Below, piece by piece: positions 25,176 to 39,100 of a stretch of DNA of 64,000 bases. Numbering within the stretch: the first letter of the stretch is position 1; the number at the start of each line of letters is the position of its first letter. The translations under genes were made by a program, and so were the position numbers. The DNA comes from Rallus limicola. Taxonomy: Eukaryota; Chordata; Aves; Gruiformes; Rallidae. The notes beneath the pieces are model-generated. The model did not search any database. It was not told the DNA's origin and was given only the letters and a program-made list of their open reading frames with translations. The DNA lies in assembly GCA_022605955.1 (NCBI GenBank), contig JAKCOZ010000001.1:36510146-36574145 (forward strand), written 5' to 3'.

Positions 25176-26606
25176 TGATAGGGCTGTTGTAATAGTAACC
25201 GTGTTGCTGATGCAGACTGCTGCCACTGTTCCATTGGTGGGGTCTTGTCAAACTATTTGATATGGTGCAAAGAAATGTGTATTATCAGAGGTGCATATTC
25301 CAAACTAAACCAGGAATTAACAGTCAGTGTTACAGTAGTCTAAATGGCGAAAACAAGTTTTGATTTTATGAAATCCATGTATTGCTGTGTGATTTTAAAA
25401 ATAAATAAAACAAGACTATGGTACAATGAATGTATGTACTATAAAAGAGATTTATATATACTTTAATAATTCCAATTAACATAATATTACAAGTTCACTT
25501 TGTTCACTTATTTCAGGACACAGTAATTTTGAGATGTGATTAAATTTTTTTCACTAAGCAGCTTAATGGTTGTCTGTAATACACATAGGATTTGGCTGTT
25601 AACCATCTCAATTCTATTGTTTGCTCATGTAAACCTTAACCTTGTATTGATCTCTACACAAGTGGAGTGTATGCCCATGCTTACCTTCAAGATAAAGCAC
25701 AGGGTGCCCTGCAATGGTGTCATTCCTGTGGGGCTCTTCAGCCTAGGGGCTGCCATTCATTTAATACAGGTTGCTGATCTAGGGGCTGAGCTGTGACAAG
25801 TAAGAAAACTATGTTCCTTTTGTGACATGCCCATGAGTAACTTAACACAGTTTAGAAGAGACCTTGGATTTCTACCTCACAGTGCCAGAGTCAGAACATA
25901 ATGAGTCTTTTCTTTCCACTATTTGAACCAGTAGGAAGAGCATCTATTTTTCTTCTTGACTGTTGGTTTTGGAGGTTAGTCACATGAAAGAGGAAGGCTG
26001 TGCTAAGGGAAGCAGAAGCTAATACACTAAGGAAGTATTTTATTTTTTTTTAGCTGAAGCTTGATTAAAAGAGAAGTATTCTAAATTTATTTGAAGATGC
26101 AGTAGAAAAAAAGCCATGCCTCTCTGTGGCCAAATCCAGCCATTAATTTTTGTTCCAGCTATAGGCTTTATTAAAACTTCTCAGCCACAAGTATGGCATA
26201 TCAGAGAAGACGAAGTTCTTTGAGTTGATTCTTACTGGACTTGTAAATGTATCATCTTTTATAAACTACTCTTACCACTAATCTTATGCACCAAACACAA
26301 AAAATGACAACAACGAAACAGACTCAGGAGTGTTCTTGAGGCTGTCTTCATGTGTGATTGGTTGTAGTTGCACCTCTAGAATAATTAAAAAAAAAGTTCT
26401 GATTTCATCATCAGCTGTTTTTTATAAGTGATTAATAATAAAATTCATTTGTACTAAAAAGGGGAACTGGTACACATTCAAGAAAAAAAAAGATCAAGAA
26501 ACCAGTGTGTCTATTTCCAGCATTCTGATGCATCAGGGTGTATGAAAAAATCTTAAATAAACATAGCTTAAGGTCGACTTTTTCTAAAGCCCTGTTTCAC
26601 TAAGTC

Positions 26607-27128
26607 TGTCTGGGATGGAGCTAATTTTCTTCAGGGCAACACCTCTGGTGCTGTTTGGGATTTGTGACTAAAACAAGGTTGATTGTACACCAGTGGTTTG
26701 GCTGTTGCTAAGCAGCACTTGCACAGTGCCAAGGTCTTCTCTTTTCCCACTCTGCCCCTCCAAAGTGTGGGTTGGGGGTGGGCAAGGGGTTGGGACGGTC
26801 CAGACAGATGGTCCAGGTCGACCAGATGGATATTCCACACCATATAATGACATATTTGGTAATAGAAACTGAAGAGGGGAGGTTCTGGGGGAGGTAGCCA
26901 TCACTTAAAGGCTGGCTTGGGTCCACTGGTGGGAGGTGGTGAGCGAGAGTCTTTGCATCGCTTGTTTTGTGTTTTCTTCCTCTTTCCTTCACTTACTAAA
27001 GTATATGGTGACCCATGAGTATTCTCACTTATACTCTTTCCATTCTCTCTCCTTGTCCTGCCTGGGGGCTGACGAGGGAATGAACGACCGTGTGGTCATT
27101 GGCTGCAGCCCCAGGATCAGTCCATCAC
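26607..27128 (+). mobile_element. Solo LTR of an avian ERVL-type endogenous retrovirus
   Basis: About 520 bp follow, block by block, a widespread avian LTR that I know from bird genomes. The blocks are a CTGGGATGGAGCTAATTTTC 5' block, a GCTAAGCAGCACTTGCACAG block, a GGATATTCCACACCATATAA block, then the CTTACTAAAGTATATGG and ACCCATGAGTATTCTCACTT segments that correspond to the polyadenylation region. No internal gag/pol sequence flanks it, so it is a solo LTR. It starts TG and appears to end CA near 27128; I could not find a target duplication. It lies in intron 1 in the same orientation as MDFIC. The TATA and poly(A) signals look degraded. Confidence 0.8.
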
Positions 27129-29614
27129 ACCCCCAGAGCAACATCTGCCAGGAGATTAGCTTCTCCAGAGGGTAATTCTGGAGTAAAAAGTAATGTACTG
27201 CATAAGTGTTTAACGGTTTAGGTTTCTGTTATGTATGTTCATGCGGAAGTCTTCATGTGAATTCAACAGATTAAAGAACAGATACTAAATTAATGTTAAT
27301 TGTTGTAATCTTCCTATCAAAATTGTTTAGTATTCAGTTGCAACACTGGGTGGTGGTGTTTTTTTTTTCCTTTTTGATAGTCTCTCCTCTTATTAACCAT
27401 CAACATTGTTTACATGGCTTTAACTGGCCGTTTAACATATCCAAGTAGAACAACAAAAGTAAACATGAAAAATACACATGTAACCTACATAGTATTTAAA
27501 AAAAAGAAGAGAAAAACATAATGAACAGAAAGCAAGTGGAGGAAGAAAAAATAAATCCCTGTGAGTAATGATGACTGATTCTGTTCTGCCCTCTCTTCAG
27601 ATTTCTTAGATAAAAATGTAATCTAGAACACTGAGAGCCCTATAATATTAACACTTTTTCCTTAGAGCCTTTCACTGTTTACTACCTGCAATTGTAGGGC
27701 TTTGTGAAGTCGTATCCTATGCAAGAAAATTGTGTACAGTAACTCTGCAGTTTTGTACTGCTACTGTTGGGTAGATATTGTCGTAATCTTGGTGCTGTTA
27801 CTGCAGTAAAGTAATTTAAGAGCAAAGTGTCTTAAAATAGCTCATTTAAGCTTGCTCTATGTGGAAAGCAGAGTGCACAGTGTTTGCATTTCTTTTATGC
27901 TAGCTCTCTCCAGGACATTGCTTATTTTCGTTCAGTCTATTTCAGGGCACTTTTCAAACACTTCTGAAACACATTTGCACCTAATACCTAGCTGCACAGG
28001 CAAAATCATCATGCTTCAACACAGTCAGATTTCTGTCTGATAGATATCAGGTAGAAATAAATCTGGGTTGGTTTTTTTTTCTTTTTTCTTGATAAGATGA
28101 GTACCTGGGTGAGATTAAGTCATCAGGGCAAGATGCAAAACTTCCTGAAGTCAGTGAATATCTTCCCAACCACTTCAGTAACTTTATGCCATTCCCAGTG
28201 AAACAGTTTATTTCAGGATGGGCTTTAGGAAATACTGACAAGTAGTTGAAGAAACGGTGATGCAAGGGAGGGATGAGAGGTAAGTACCACAGAGGTAGCT
28301 GGGTCAGACATTTCAGAGGTGGTAATTAATTGGAGGGGAGCAGCAGTGCTTGAAGGCACATGCTACTATACATACAATATGGCATATATTATTTTGAGTA
28401 ATGTTCAATGCCTCAGTTTAATAGAGTGGATAACAAAGGCAGAAAGTTAAGATTTAAAATCAAACCACTGTTGGTTACTTCAAGAAACTAACCTTTAATA
28501 TGTCGCTGTAGCTATAAGTGATTTTTCTGTGTCTCAGTTGAAATTACTAGAGAATATAGTATTATTACATTGCAATAAGTTTATAAACAGGTTCTTGTTT
28601 GAAACAAATAAATAGAGCTAACAGACTTTTCAGCAGTTGCTCATTTAGAATTATTGTTAATGTTAAATGTACATATGCTCAAAAAATACTTGAGACTGAA
28701 AATAACCCCTGAGTAAGTGACATAAGCTGATAATTAGTCACTGTGAATAATGAACAAAATCATTCCAGATTTTGAAATGTTTCTTCAAATGCTAGTAGGA
28801 AAAACCTGTATCAATCAAGAACAGAGAGATTTGTGTGTGTGACTTTGACTATTAAAACATTAATGATGGCAAAAATGAAAGCTGTCACCTTGGTTTGAGA
28901 AGATGCAGAGTTTCATGTGTTAACTGGTGAAATCATCAAAACAAGATCTACTGTGTTGTGAAATAAACTTTAAAACACCTCAAATAACCTTAGCATAGAA
29001 ATTTTTCTGCATCTTGTAGATACCTGGAGAAAAAAAAAATTCCTTTCACCATAGGCTAACTGTTGACTTTTATTCAGGAAGGACTAAATGTCTAGTTTTT
29101 CAATGAAAAGCAGGTCATTGTGTTATAACAAATTTTCTGAATTTCTGTACTAAACAGTTTTGAAGTTTCAACAATATTTGTCTTTAATTAGACATTCAAT
29201 GGTAAATAATAGAAAACAGACTTTTGTGGAAATTTTTTGGCTTTTATATGCCAGAGCCACATGTACATGGGGAAAAAATTACAGTTTTTTGTGTGACAAA
29301 GCGATTCAAATTTTTATTGGAAAATTTAGTGGAAGGTAATTAAATATAAACAGACTCAACTGTACTTGTTACAAAAGCTGCAGAGTATTATTTTCCATGA
29401 TTAAACACAGTATGACCAAAAAACTTTCTTATAAAGGAATTACTTTGATCTGGACAAGAAACCAAATTAAAATCAGTTTTCTGAGGAAACTACATGAGAT
29501 GCAAAGACAAGTTATACTTAATGCTCTCTTCTTTTTAATCTTCAAAGGCGAGTTTTGCTCACATAGAGGAAAAATACCATGGGAACTAATACCTTAAAAT
29601 TTCTTTTTCCTTAG

Positions 29615-29746
29615 AAAAAACTGACCAAGAGAATACTGTGGCAGGAGATAAAGACATAAAACAACCTTCCAGTAACCCAAGTATACAACCAGAGATACAA
29701 GACCAGTCCGTCTGGGGAAATCGCACTGATGGTGACCTCATCAGAA
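29615..29746 (+). CDS. MDFIC: MDFIC second coding exon (residues 31-75)
   Basis: A 132-base exon follows a good acceptor (TTTCTTTTTCCTTAG ending at 29614) and ends at a consensus donor, GTAAGTA at 29747. It is open in the frame set by the previous exon and encodes residues 31-74 plus the first base of Thr75. The 3' half carries the stretch QDQSVWGN (residues 59-66) followed by DGDLIR, which I recognise as a conserved block of vertebrate MDFIC just before the TQPQRLP motif. The first half is acidic and polar (Asp, Gln, Ser) and looks disordered. The length is divisible by three and both flanking introns are phase 1, so skipping would not shift the frame. There is no methionine in the exon, so translation cannot restart here. 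Confidence 0.92.
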
Positions 29747-32700
29747 GTAAGTATTTCCAGAACAAATTGCTGCCATTTAGACTTGCTTTCACAGTGTAAC
29801 AGGATACTACTGCCTGTTGACTCAGTTAAATCTATGTCAGATGCAATTCTGTTGCAGCTATAATGCACGTCTACCAAATTTATTTCCTGGAATGACTCCT
29901 GTCAGCATGCATAAGCAACAAGTTCAAAGAAAGGTGGGATTTGAGTCATGGAGTATAATATAGGTCTCTGTAGCATCTACATTTTAAAGCCTTAGTGTTA
30001 TATTCTTCTCTCCCCATTCATAATGGGATCTGTATATCACAGTAGTCATGTATGCAACTGTGCTAGGTGTCATTGCCTTTGATTTCTCAAGTTATACATT
30101 TAAGTGGCAGAGTAAACTATGCTGTGAGCAGTAGCATCTGGGTACACTGAGGACTGGTCATATGTCAGTTTATAAGGAAGTTTGAATCCTAAAGTAGCTA
30201 GTCCTTTCAAAACTAGAAGAATGCACCAAGACAAGGTTTTAGGCCTTGAGTACTATGAATTATGGGGGGTTTAAAATTATTTTTTACAAGTCCACATTCC
30301 TAGTGTATATCTTGGACACTTTAAAATATAAAAAGGTCTGCAAGATTATTCCCATTTTTCTGTCTTGAAGATTGTATGCTGTCCAAAAGATCATCCATAA
30401 TTGCACCTTCCTGAGGCGAAAATATTTCTGTCAACTGCCAGAGCTGATACTACTTTAAAACTCTGTGAATGCTTGAGTGTTGGTTGCTCAAGGGAGGGGC
30501 AGCATGAAAAACTGTTCTCTAATTATAGGATGTATTCAGAAAGCAAATGGACTAAATGCTGAGTTGTGCTCCAGCTCTCTCAGATCATTGTCTGCCCACA
30601 CACATCAGGGTCAGTCTGTCTTTGCACTGCACACGTACTACACGATACACAGCAGGGTAAATTTGTATTTCTGAACCTGCTGTTGTCATAACTGGTGATT
30701 TTCTCAAGAGTTATCTGGGTTTTTTTTACGTTTGGGTTTTATTTGTTTGTTTGGTTTTTTAACATTTTACTTGTACAATTGGCTTATGAACTTTGTGTTA
30801 GCTTCTGAAGTTCTTTTCAAATCTTTGTTAATCCTTTTTTATAAAAAATGAAACCTGGTAAATACTTATACCCTTAATGTATTGAATAGTTATCTAGATC
30901 CTTCACTGGAAACTGGTATTTGGCATGTCAGATACTTATCTGATGATCTAAAAATAATTCTGAAAGGGCTATAAAGAGGGATAATTGTCCTGCAGAGCTT
31001 TAGAGTTCATTTAATCCAGAAAAATTGTTTTAGACCTAACAGTCCCTGGACAAGCTTTGTGCTTGTGTTGAGGACATGGGAAGGTGCATAAGACATCTGC
31101 TTTTGGAGTGGCCTTCTTGTTCCCTCTTCCTAGAGGCTTCCTCATTCTTGGACCAGTGGGGAAGCAGATTTATTTCACAGAAGTTAGCATCATCCCTGAA
31201 CTATGGAGGAAAGGACCAAGGACAGTAAGGTGGTGGCTACGTTTCCTTTGATCTGGTCACTGCTAGGACATACTGTGGGGGCTGCACTGGGGAAATGGGA
31301 GAGGAAAAGGTAAATTTTTCAATATATAGTAGAAATTGCAGCAGATTGTGCCAATACCTGGCAGATAAGGAAGGGTGAAGAGACTTGAGAGTTACATGCA
31401 ATTATTCATGTGTGTGATGGGAGTGTTATCTGAATCAAAAAAGTGACAGGAAAGAGAGTAAAGATAAGATAAATTTTAAGGTAAGTATGTATCTATATAT
31501 GTATGATGCACTGCTCCAGTGTGCATAGCTGATTCTCCTAGAGTCACTAGTAATTTTACCTCTGGCTTTGTGAGAAGAAAGTTTAGGTGAAAACTGGAAG
31601 TTTCTGAAACTCCAAATTGTTACAGATTTTTGAATAGTAGTGGCAAACATGAGACACGTTTGAGTAGCTGCTATGCTGAAATCCTCACTTTGTTTCAAAT
31701 TCATGTTATTTTTAATCTTTAATGTTCCTACTGCCGAATTCTTCTAGATGGAATAAATGAAAATGGCAAAATTAAAGCACCTTTGTTTTCTTTGGGGTTT
31801 TTTGTTTGTTTTTTTTGGAGTGTGGGGTGTGGGGTATGTGGTGGCTGTAGCTATGAGTAGGGAAGTCTGTTCTATTAAAAAAAATTGAGGAGCTCACAAA
31901 TACTTCTTGTAGCTTGCAAAAGTTTTACAATTTCATCTACCTAGTAACTAAAGTTTGAAAAATTAAACAGGTAGAGCAAAGAGCAGCTTGTTTATCAGAA
32001 ACATTGCTTAGGTATTTAATCTTAAGTAACAAGTGTTGTAGCTCAGAACACCTGTGATTCAATCAGAAACCACTAGACTAAAGTCTGCAGAACATTGCAT
32101 ATTGGAAGAAGCTTGAGGTTAGAAATGTTTTGATCATTATGGTCTACTACAAAACTGTTTCTTTAAATTGTTTCAGACAGGGCTTACTTTAATTTTCTCA
32201 GGTATTAAGAACTATTTCCCACTCTCCTAATGATTTGGTTTCTTTTTTTCCCATGCAGATTGTTTTCCACCCCCACAGTTGGTACATACTCCGGTTGCGT
32301 TAGCCTTAGTTTTCACTTTATAAATGTTTCCAGAATTTAATTTCCAAGGTTCTCCTTGTTTGCAGCTGTTTTATCCTGCTGTTATATGGAAGTAGATTAA
32401 TCAGTCAGCTTTATTGGCACACCAACAACGAAGTCCAGTGTTAGAGACTCTGTAATGACTTCATTATGTATGATTTCTCATTTGCACTTGTGAACTCAGT
32501 TTACCAGGCAACATCAATAAACTAAAATGCTGCTGCCGTTTTCCACAGTAAGATGTTTTCAATTCACTTTGCCCTTGCAGTCCTTTACTCAAGCCCCCAT
32601 TTTAATTTCTAGATGATGAGATTTCCCCCAGATTAGCCCTTTCTCCATCTCTTTTGGGGCATCCCTTTCTCCCCAGAATGAAAACTTTCATAATATCCTG

Positions 32701-32747
32701 GGCAAATGGCTAATCTTACAGGAAGCTGCATGCAAGGAATTAATTGG

Positions 32748-33230
32748 TTTTGAAAAGAGCTTGAGAGTCATGATAGAGGAATATTACCTTACTGCCTCAA
32801 AAGGGTACTGTATACTGGCATATAAACAGGGGAGAACTAAATAAGAAGAAAATGGTTGTATTATCTCTCTGTATTAATTGTTAATGTCCTTGCATAACTG
32901 TTACTGGAATACTGCATCCAGTTGGAGAAGGGTCGGGGAGAACCACAAATATCTTAGGAATGACTGGAGTAGTTGAAAACATGCCTCATTGTGGAAAAAC
33001 TCCTGGAGTTCAATCTGTTTAGTGTTAACAAAGGGAGTGAAGAGGGACTTGCCTAGTCCCTAAGAAGCATGATACCACAACAAGTAGAAATTTGGTGAGA
33101 TGATTCTTCAACCTTCACAGGCAAAGGGAGAACTAGATATAATGCCTGGAGGTTCAGTTACACTAGAAATAAGGTGTACGTTTTTAAACAGTATTTGAGA
33201 ACTGGAAGATCTGCCAAATATTTGGTGGTT
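32748..33230 (+). mobile_element. Ancient CR1 LINE fragment in intron 2
   Basis: The order of short matches is that of an old CR1 ORF2 C-terminal region: a GAGAGTCATGATAGAGGAA start, then GCATATAAACAGGGGAGA, then TACTGGAATACTGCATCCAG, then TTGAAAACATGCCTCATTG, then GGAGTTCAATCTGTTTAG, then ACTAGAAATAAGGTGTACG near the end. Frames are broken throughout. It resembles the deep-amniote CR1 copies shared with reptiles more than the younger avian subfamilies further 3'. The downstream limit is uncertain. Confidence 0.7.
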
Positions 33231-35510
33231 TTAGGTCTGTTAAATTGACTTTAGTCTTCACCAGGTGGCCATTACTATCCATAGCCTTTGATTTTAGAAC
33301 CTGGATAAGGGAGAGTCTCTTTTGCAAAGCAGTTCCCCCAAACTGGAATAACCTCTACATTTTTCACCTCGGGTATTGTTCAAAGCAATATTGAGTCCTA
33401 TTCCTTTCCCTTCACAGGCACACACATATTTTGTATTTTATATCAGGCTGTAGAGGTTCTGCTTTTCAAAAGAGCTTAACCTTAGAATAATTCCATCTAC
33501 TTTCCCTTCTTATTTGGCAGTGCATTTTAAAAATCTACAAACACCTTCTCCTTATTTTCATTGTATGATCTGGTGGCCTGTAATGGAGACATTCTGTTTC
33601 TGTTATCATTCACCTTTGGCAAGCGAGAAAGAGTGAATGTTAAAACATGCAGCAGGGTAACCTGTGGCTATGAATGAAGGCATAGGAGTTTTTGCTGATA
33701 CACATTACCACAATGCCTGGCTTTGTTCTTGGGAAAGGTTGGTTGTGGTTTTTTTTTTCCATCTTTAAAAAAAACAAAAAACATGAAGGCTATAAAAGTG
33801 GATTTCAGAATATTTAGGCAGAATTTTTACAGCAGGTACTGGTTATCAAAGTATGCTGTTATGTAGGGGAAGGAATATTTAGGAGGGAAGAAAATGCCAG
33901 TCTTGAACACTATTTGCTTGTGAGGATTTAATCTCCTTTCTGGTTCTCAAGCAGGACCTTAGCTATGTGATATTTAAGAAAACAAAAAACATCTACCATA
34001 GATTCAAATTGTCATGAATAATTGATTAATAATAATCCAATTCTCAAGATTAAATACCTAAAATATGCCCATGTTTTACAGATAGAAAGGTCATTGCTAT
34101 CCATCATTTCCTGGCTTCAATTGCCTCTTTCTCCTCCATGAAACACCCTCCTGATAGGAGTGGTTCTTCAGAGAAAGGGATGCTTCATTCAGCTCTGTGG
34201 GGATTAAACATTTTTGCTTGTTCTTATGCCTACTGATTTACTGAAATAATTTTTGTCATGCTTTGTTTGAAATATAAACCTAGATTTTTATATTTTTGTT
34301 TTCTGTATTTTTATGTTGACATTTTTGCTTTACATTATTATCTATTTAATTTCAACATCTAGAGATTCCCTTTTCCTACTAGCTAAATAAGTGGATGATT
34401 TTCATAGTTTAAATAATGCAGTTTGGGTTTAGGACTTTTTTCCCAACAAGAACAAGGTAATCTACTGTTAAAACTGTTCTTTTTGTTTGAAGTTAATCCA
34501 AATATCTTTTCTTGTCTAACTTATATTGCTCAGTCATTTTGTACTTAACTGTAATTTTAAATGACTGTGTTTATTCTGTCTGAAAAATAGTGCAGAGTGC
34601 TTGAGGTAACTTAAATGGTTCTCTTCAAAGCTAGGAAGTATGACAGACACAATCTTGTAGTGCAACTGAGTGTGTGAGTACAGAAATCACACAGAATAGA
34701 TTAATGGAAATTACTCAAAATATAATGCTGAATCTGAAAGGTGTATTGTTTTAGTTAAAGAAGCGATTTGTGTACAGTGTCCTAAATATATCCAGGTATT
34801 TGCTTCATCCGGCTGTGAATAAAGTGTGAATGAACAAAGCTTTAATCAGTTCAATACTTAAACACAGGAATGCAGTGTTTGATACTTAGAATCTTCTTTA
34901 AAAAAAAAAAGAAGATAAATCTTTGAGGAGTCTGGACAGTAGAAGTAATGGAGGTGTGAAGGTCCTCACAGAGACCTCCTCTTCCAGAGAGATCTTTCGA
35001 ATCCTCTCTCCAGCAGACACCTATCCTGTGTTACTTCTATTTCTTCCCTCAAGCTGGCAGATCTCTTACTACTTCTGTATTAGAAGTCCTCAAAAAACTC
35101 CTCTTGTGCCTATATTAAGGAGCCTGATGGGTTTTTTTTACTTCTTCCCAACCAGTTGTAAGATGGCATGCGTTTTTTAAAACACTGTTTAAAGTTAGTG
35201 TGCATCAGCTAGTTCCTTTCACACAGCACAGGAGGTAAAATGCGATTTAATACAATAGTTTTGTACTGGTTTTGGCTGGGAAAGAATTAGTTTTCTTCAC
35301 CACAGTGAGTTTTCAGCTACTAAGTAGTGAAATTTAACTTTGATTATATAAAATGGAAAAAAGTTAAGTAAGTATGTTGCACAGAATATTTGGAGTATTC
35401 ATACCAGTCAAGTTAAAGCATCTCATCAAGGTGGTAGTGAAAATTGTGCTGTTTAACAAAATTTTGCAATTTACTTGGCTTGAAGGCAGGCCAGTGTGCA
35501 TCAGAAGTAC

Positions 35511-35546
35511 TAGGACCTGTGGATTTACTAGGGCCCATGGATTTAC
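35511..35546. repeat. Tandem duplication, 18-bp period, three transitions
   Basis: TAGGACCTGTGGATTTAC is followed directly by a copy with three transitions (A to G, T to C, G to A). In MDFIC intron 2. Confidence 0.85.
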
Positions 35547-36088
35547 TGCTACTGATGATGCACCTGTTGAAGCTGAGGAGGAGAATGAATAATAGTGTTC
35601 TTGCAGTAGGCTGAGAAAAACAGATGAGGAATCAGAAGCCGCTGCTGTCAGGCTACCAAGAAACCAAACATTTTCAGTATTTTAAATAAACTAATCGGAA
35701 CTTGCAGCTGGTGCATACATACACAACTGGAGGTCATGTTCTCTGCTGCTCACCCGAATCTTGATGACTAGCTGGGGTTGTTTAGATTTCTCTCCCCCTT
35801 TTTTTAATGGATAATGATGATGAACTCTTTCTGGTCTCTATCTATAAGACTTGGGCGGAAGGATAGGCATTTTCTTACTGACAGTGTATCCCTCTTCTTG
35901 CCATTTTGATTTCCCCAAGGAATTTCTGGGTTTGAAACTTTAAGCTGAGATAATTTTACATCCAAGGAATTTCACATCTCATTGTTGCACAACAAAAGCA
36001 TTTTCATTTAACTTTCATTTAATCATCTTCTGGTCAGAGAGGCATTTTCAGGTAGCTGTATCCTTACAGTTACTGTCTTCAGAGTTTA

Positions 36089-36126
36089 GTGTTCACAGAA
36101 GTCATCGGTGTTCACAGAAGTCACCT
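36089..36126. repeat. Tandem duplication, 19-bp period
   Basis: GTGTTCACAGAAGTCA begins both 36089 and 36108; the last three bases of the two units differ. In MDFIC intron 2. Confidence 0.9.
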
Positions 36127-39100
36127 GTGGAACAAGCTGGGTATCACTGAAGTTAGTACCTGTGAACAGGGCTCCTGTGGGATGCAGATATTTTCTATGC
36201 AGCCTCTCCCCTTAGACGTGGCTGAATATTTGAAACAATACCATTAATGATGGGCTGCAATAGGGGAGGGATTTGTACACTCTGTACAAACTCTGTGGGG
36301 AGTTAATGGGGAGAAACAAACTTCTTGCTACTGTTGACCCACTTCACAGAACAGTAATCAAACTTCAGTGAGAACTTTAAACTGCACCAGATGACCATGG
36401 GATAGATGCATGTATTCTGCATATCACAAATAGCCAGAATTACCTGGAGCCTTTCATTTTCTGTTTTACCTTACTTTTGACTCTCAGAACATCATCTGAA
36501 TTTATGGTCTGAGGCTGAGGAAGTTTGGATGGCAGTAATCATCAGTACCAGACAAAGGTGAAATTCTTTAAATAGCATGAAGATTACTGTTCTTGCTGTG
36601 TTTGAGCCTGAAGTAAATTGTATCTTAATTTCAGAATATTTTCCTTTGTTGTATTGGTACTGTCTCAGAATTAATGTGCTGTTATGCCTAGATGGCAAAG
36701 GATATTTATATTTTTTTCCTGATTAGTTCCTCATATAGGGGAAAAGGTACAATGTGTGTGTAGAGGCTCCTTGAAGAGGAAGAGTTATAAAACTCTGACT
36801 GCATTCTACATGAAATTTTATACTACAAACCCAATGAGTCAGTGCGGTTTCAGTTGCCTATTTTCAGTACTAACAGTATTCAGTTAGTTATTTTTAGCAA
36901 AGAAAACACCAAATTACAAAGTGCGTGAAAGTATCGTCATTCAAGTTGTACTTTTAGGAACCTGTTTTCTGGCAAAAATGTCCTGAGCTTAAACTGTGGC
37001 AAAAATTCTCTTAGTTTTTCTCTTTTTTAATTTTATTTTATATTTGCTGTCATGTGTCTGGAAGTCTTGGAGTGAGCTTATACAGCTGAAAAGTAGTACT
37101 GTATATTACATGTACATCGAAACCATTAAATTAATTCTTCACAATCTAGACAGCCAGAACAGTTTTAAATCTTTTGAATTTTGTATTTACTGATTAAGAA
37201 GGGCAGAATGCTTAGCCAAGTAATTTTGGTTAAACATGTTTTCTTTAAATAGCTATCCAGAGGAAAGAAAGGTCTGAATATGACTTACTTGTTCTGCATT
37301 ATGGTAATATCTGAAGTGCAAAAGTAGCCACACATTTCTTTCCCAAAAGTATTTCTGTAAAGGACAGGGAAAAACAGAGGACACTACAACCTATTTACGT
37401 GTTGTTGTGGTGGTGGTGTTTTTCAGTTTTCTTTAAAAAAAAGACCCAAAAAACCAAACCCAAAAACTTAATGATCCAAACCCAAAGGATTCCTTTGAAA
37501 AACATTCCATGGTCACTCAGGATGTTTCTGATAGCAATTTTGTTAGCTCATTATCCTGAGGCCTCCGCAAATACTGAGGCTTGATTTAACAGAACGATGA
37601 ATTATTTGCCACTTGAGCCTTAACTCTTTTCAAATGAACTGTAGTATTCTGGAACGTGAGAAACATGTTTTTGTATGGAGACTGCTCTTGAAATTTGTGG
37701 ACTCACAGCATTTTAGCACTAGAGATTTCAAATTTTGAGTTTTATGTCTGGAGCTATGAAAGTTGAAGACTTAAATTTTACTTTTAAACCTTTTCCCCCC
37801 AGATTGTAAGATTTAGCAATGCTAATCTTATTTACAGCAGAATTTCATCTAAGAGACTATTTCCTGTTGCAGAGATTCCTCAAGTTTAAGTGAGACTTAA
37901 GGTTGTATAATGACTGCATAAAATGTTACGAAGCTTACTTTTGAGACAAATCAAGTAGAGCAAACTGTTAGGCAAGCCTATAAAAGATGTGGCCTGTGAG
38001 TCAGATTTGACCTTTAGGGCAAGTTTTTGCCCCTGAGGGACAGCACAAGCTATTTGCCCATTCCTCTGTGAAGCAAGAGCAAGGCTGCCTTCAAATCTGG
38101 GTAGCTACAAAATACATCTTTCTGCAAAAACAAAACCCAGTTAGAAGGCAAGTGCCTTTTCCAATCTCCCTTTGGTAGATATGTATTTTAATGGCATTCT
38201 GTAAGTTGCAATTTGAAATAAAACTCACATTTTAACAGAGAACCGATGAAAAATCCTTGCGCTGACCCAGCCTGGCTTTAAGAGCAATGTCATACCACAG
38301 CGAATATCTTCAGGTCTGAACAATTCAGAAATATAGGACATGAGTGAGAAATGTTCCTTTTACTTGAATTTCAAAACAAAGGAAACATTAAGATTTGGTG
38401 ACAAATTTGGGATCAGCCTGCCTGGGAAATTGTACTTTAATGATCAAACTGAGTTTTTCACAGAAGTGCTATAAAAAAATATTTGAATGGTGAGGCAGGA
38501 TACAGGGCTAACTTTGGGTAATGCACATGTAGTTTTCATATATGTAATTTTATTATACCAGCTAATCTAAAAGTTTCGTATTTCCTAGCTATTGGCTTTT
38601 TATAAAGTATTTCCCTCAATATATATTCTTTTTACTGTGTACTGCCTTTTTAGTGGTAATAGGCACTATCATATTTTTAATGTAAAATCAATTTTGAGAA
38701 ATGTTTTTATATGGGCATAACTCTTTCAGCAAACTACAAACTAATCACTTTATAAAGTATCAAGCACTATACCTTCATTCTGAAGTAGTTACAAGTATCT
38801 TCTACATGATTTGTAACAGTCTTCGTCACAGCCATTCTGTAAACTATTTTGTGCTGGATCAAGCGTTTGAAACTTTAAGCAATGCGAAATTTATTTATAT
38901 AGCAAATAAGACAGTGTTTAACTTTCAAAATACGTGAAGGGAAAAAAAACCCACACAACACGGTTTTAAAGGAGGAATTCTAATAAAAGTTGTATTTTTT
39001 TCTTCCTCTTCTCATTCCTTTTCTTTGATGCTTCATCTACTTCTCTGTCCACTGGATTTTCTGATTCCCATCTGTAGGGTAGTGTTATGTCTGAGGCATC

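Larger units (their letters stand above)
18341..29614 (+). other. MDFIC intron 1
   Basis: An 11,274-bp phase 1 intron, GTAAGT to TTAG. It holds a poly(A) tract, the near-perfect inverted repeat at 23.66 kb, a worn CR1 tail and the solo LTR. I saw no further exon or RNA gene. Confidence 0.85.

Noticed and set aside
35374..35592. 72-codon frame ending in an acidic tail
   Set aside because: It contains an 18-bp tandem duplication, has no partner splice sites that fit, and matches no known protein; likely chance.
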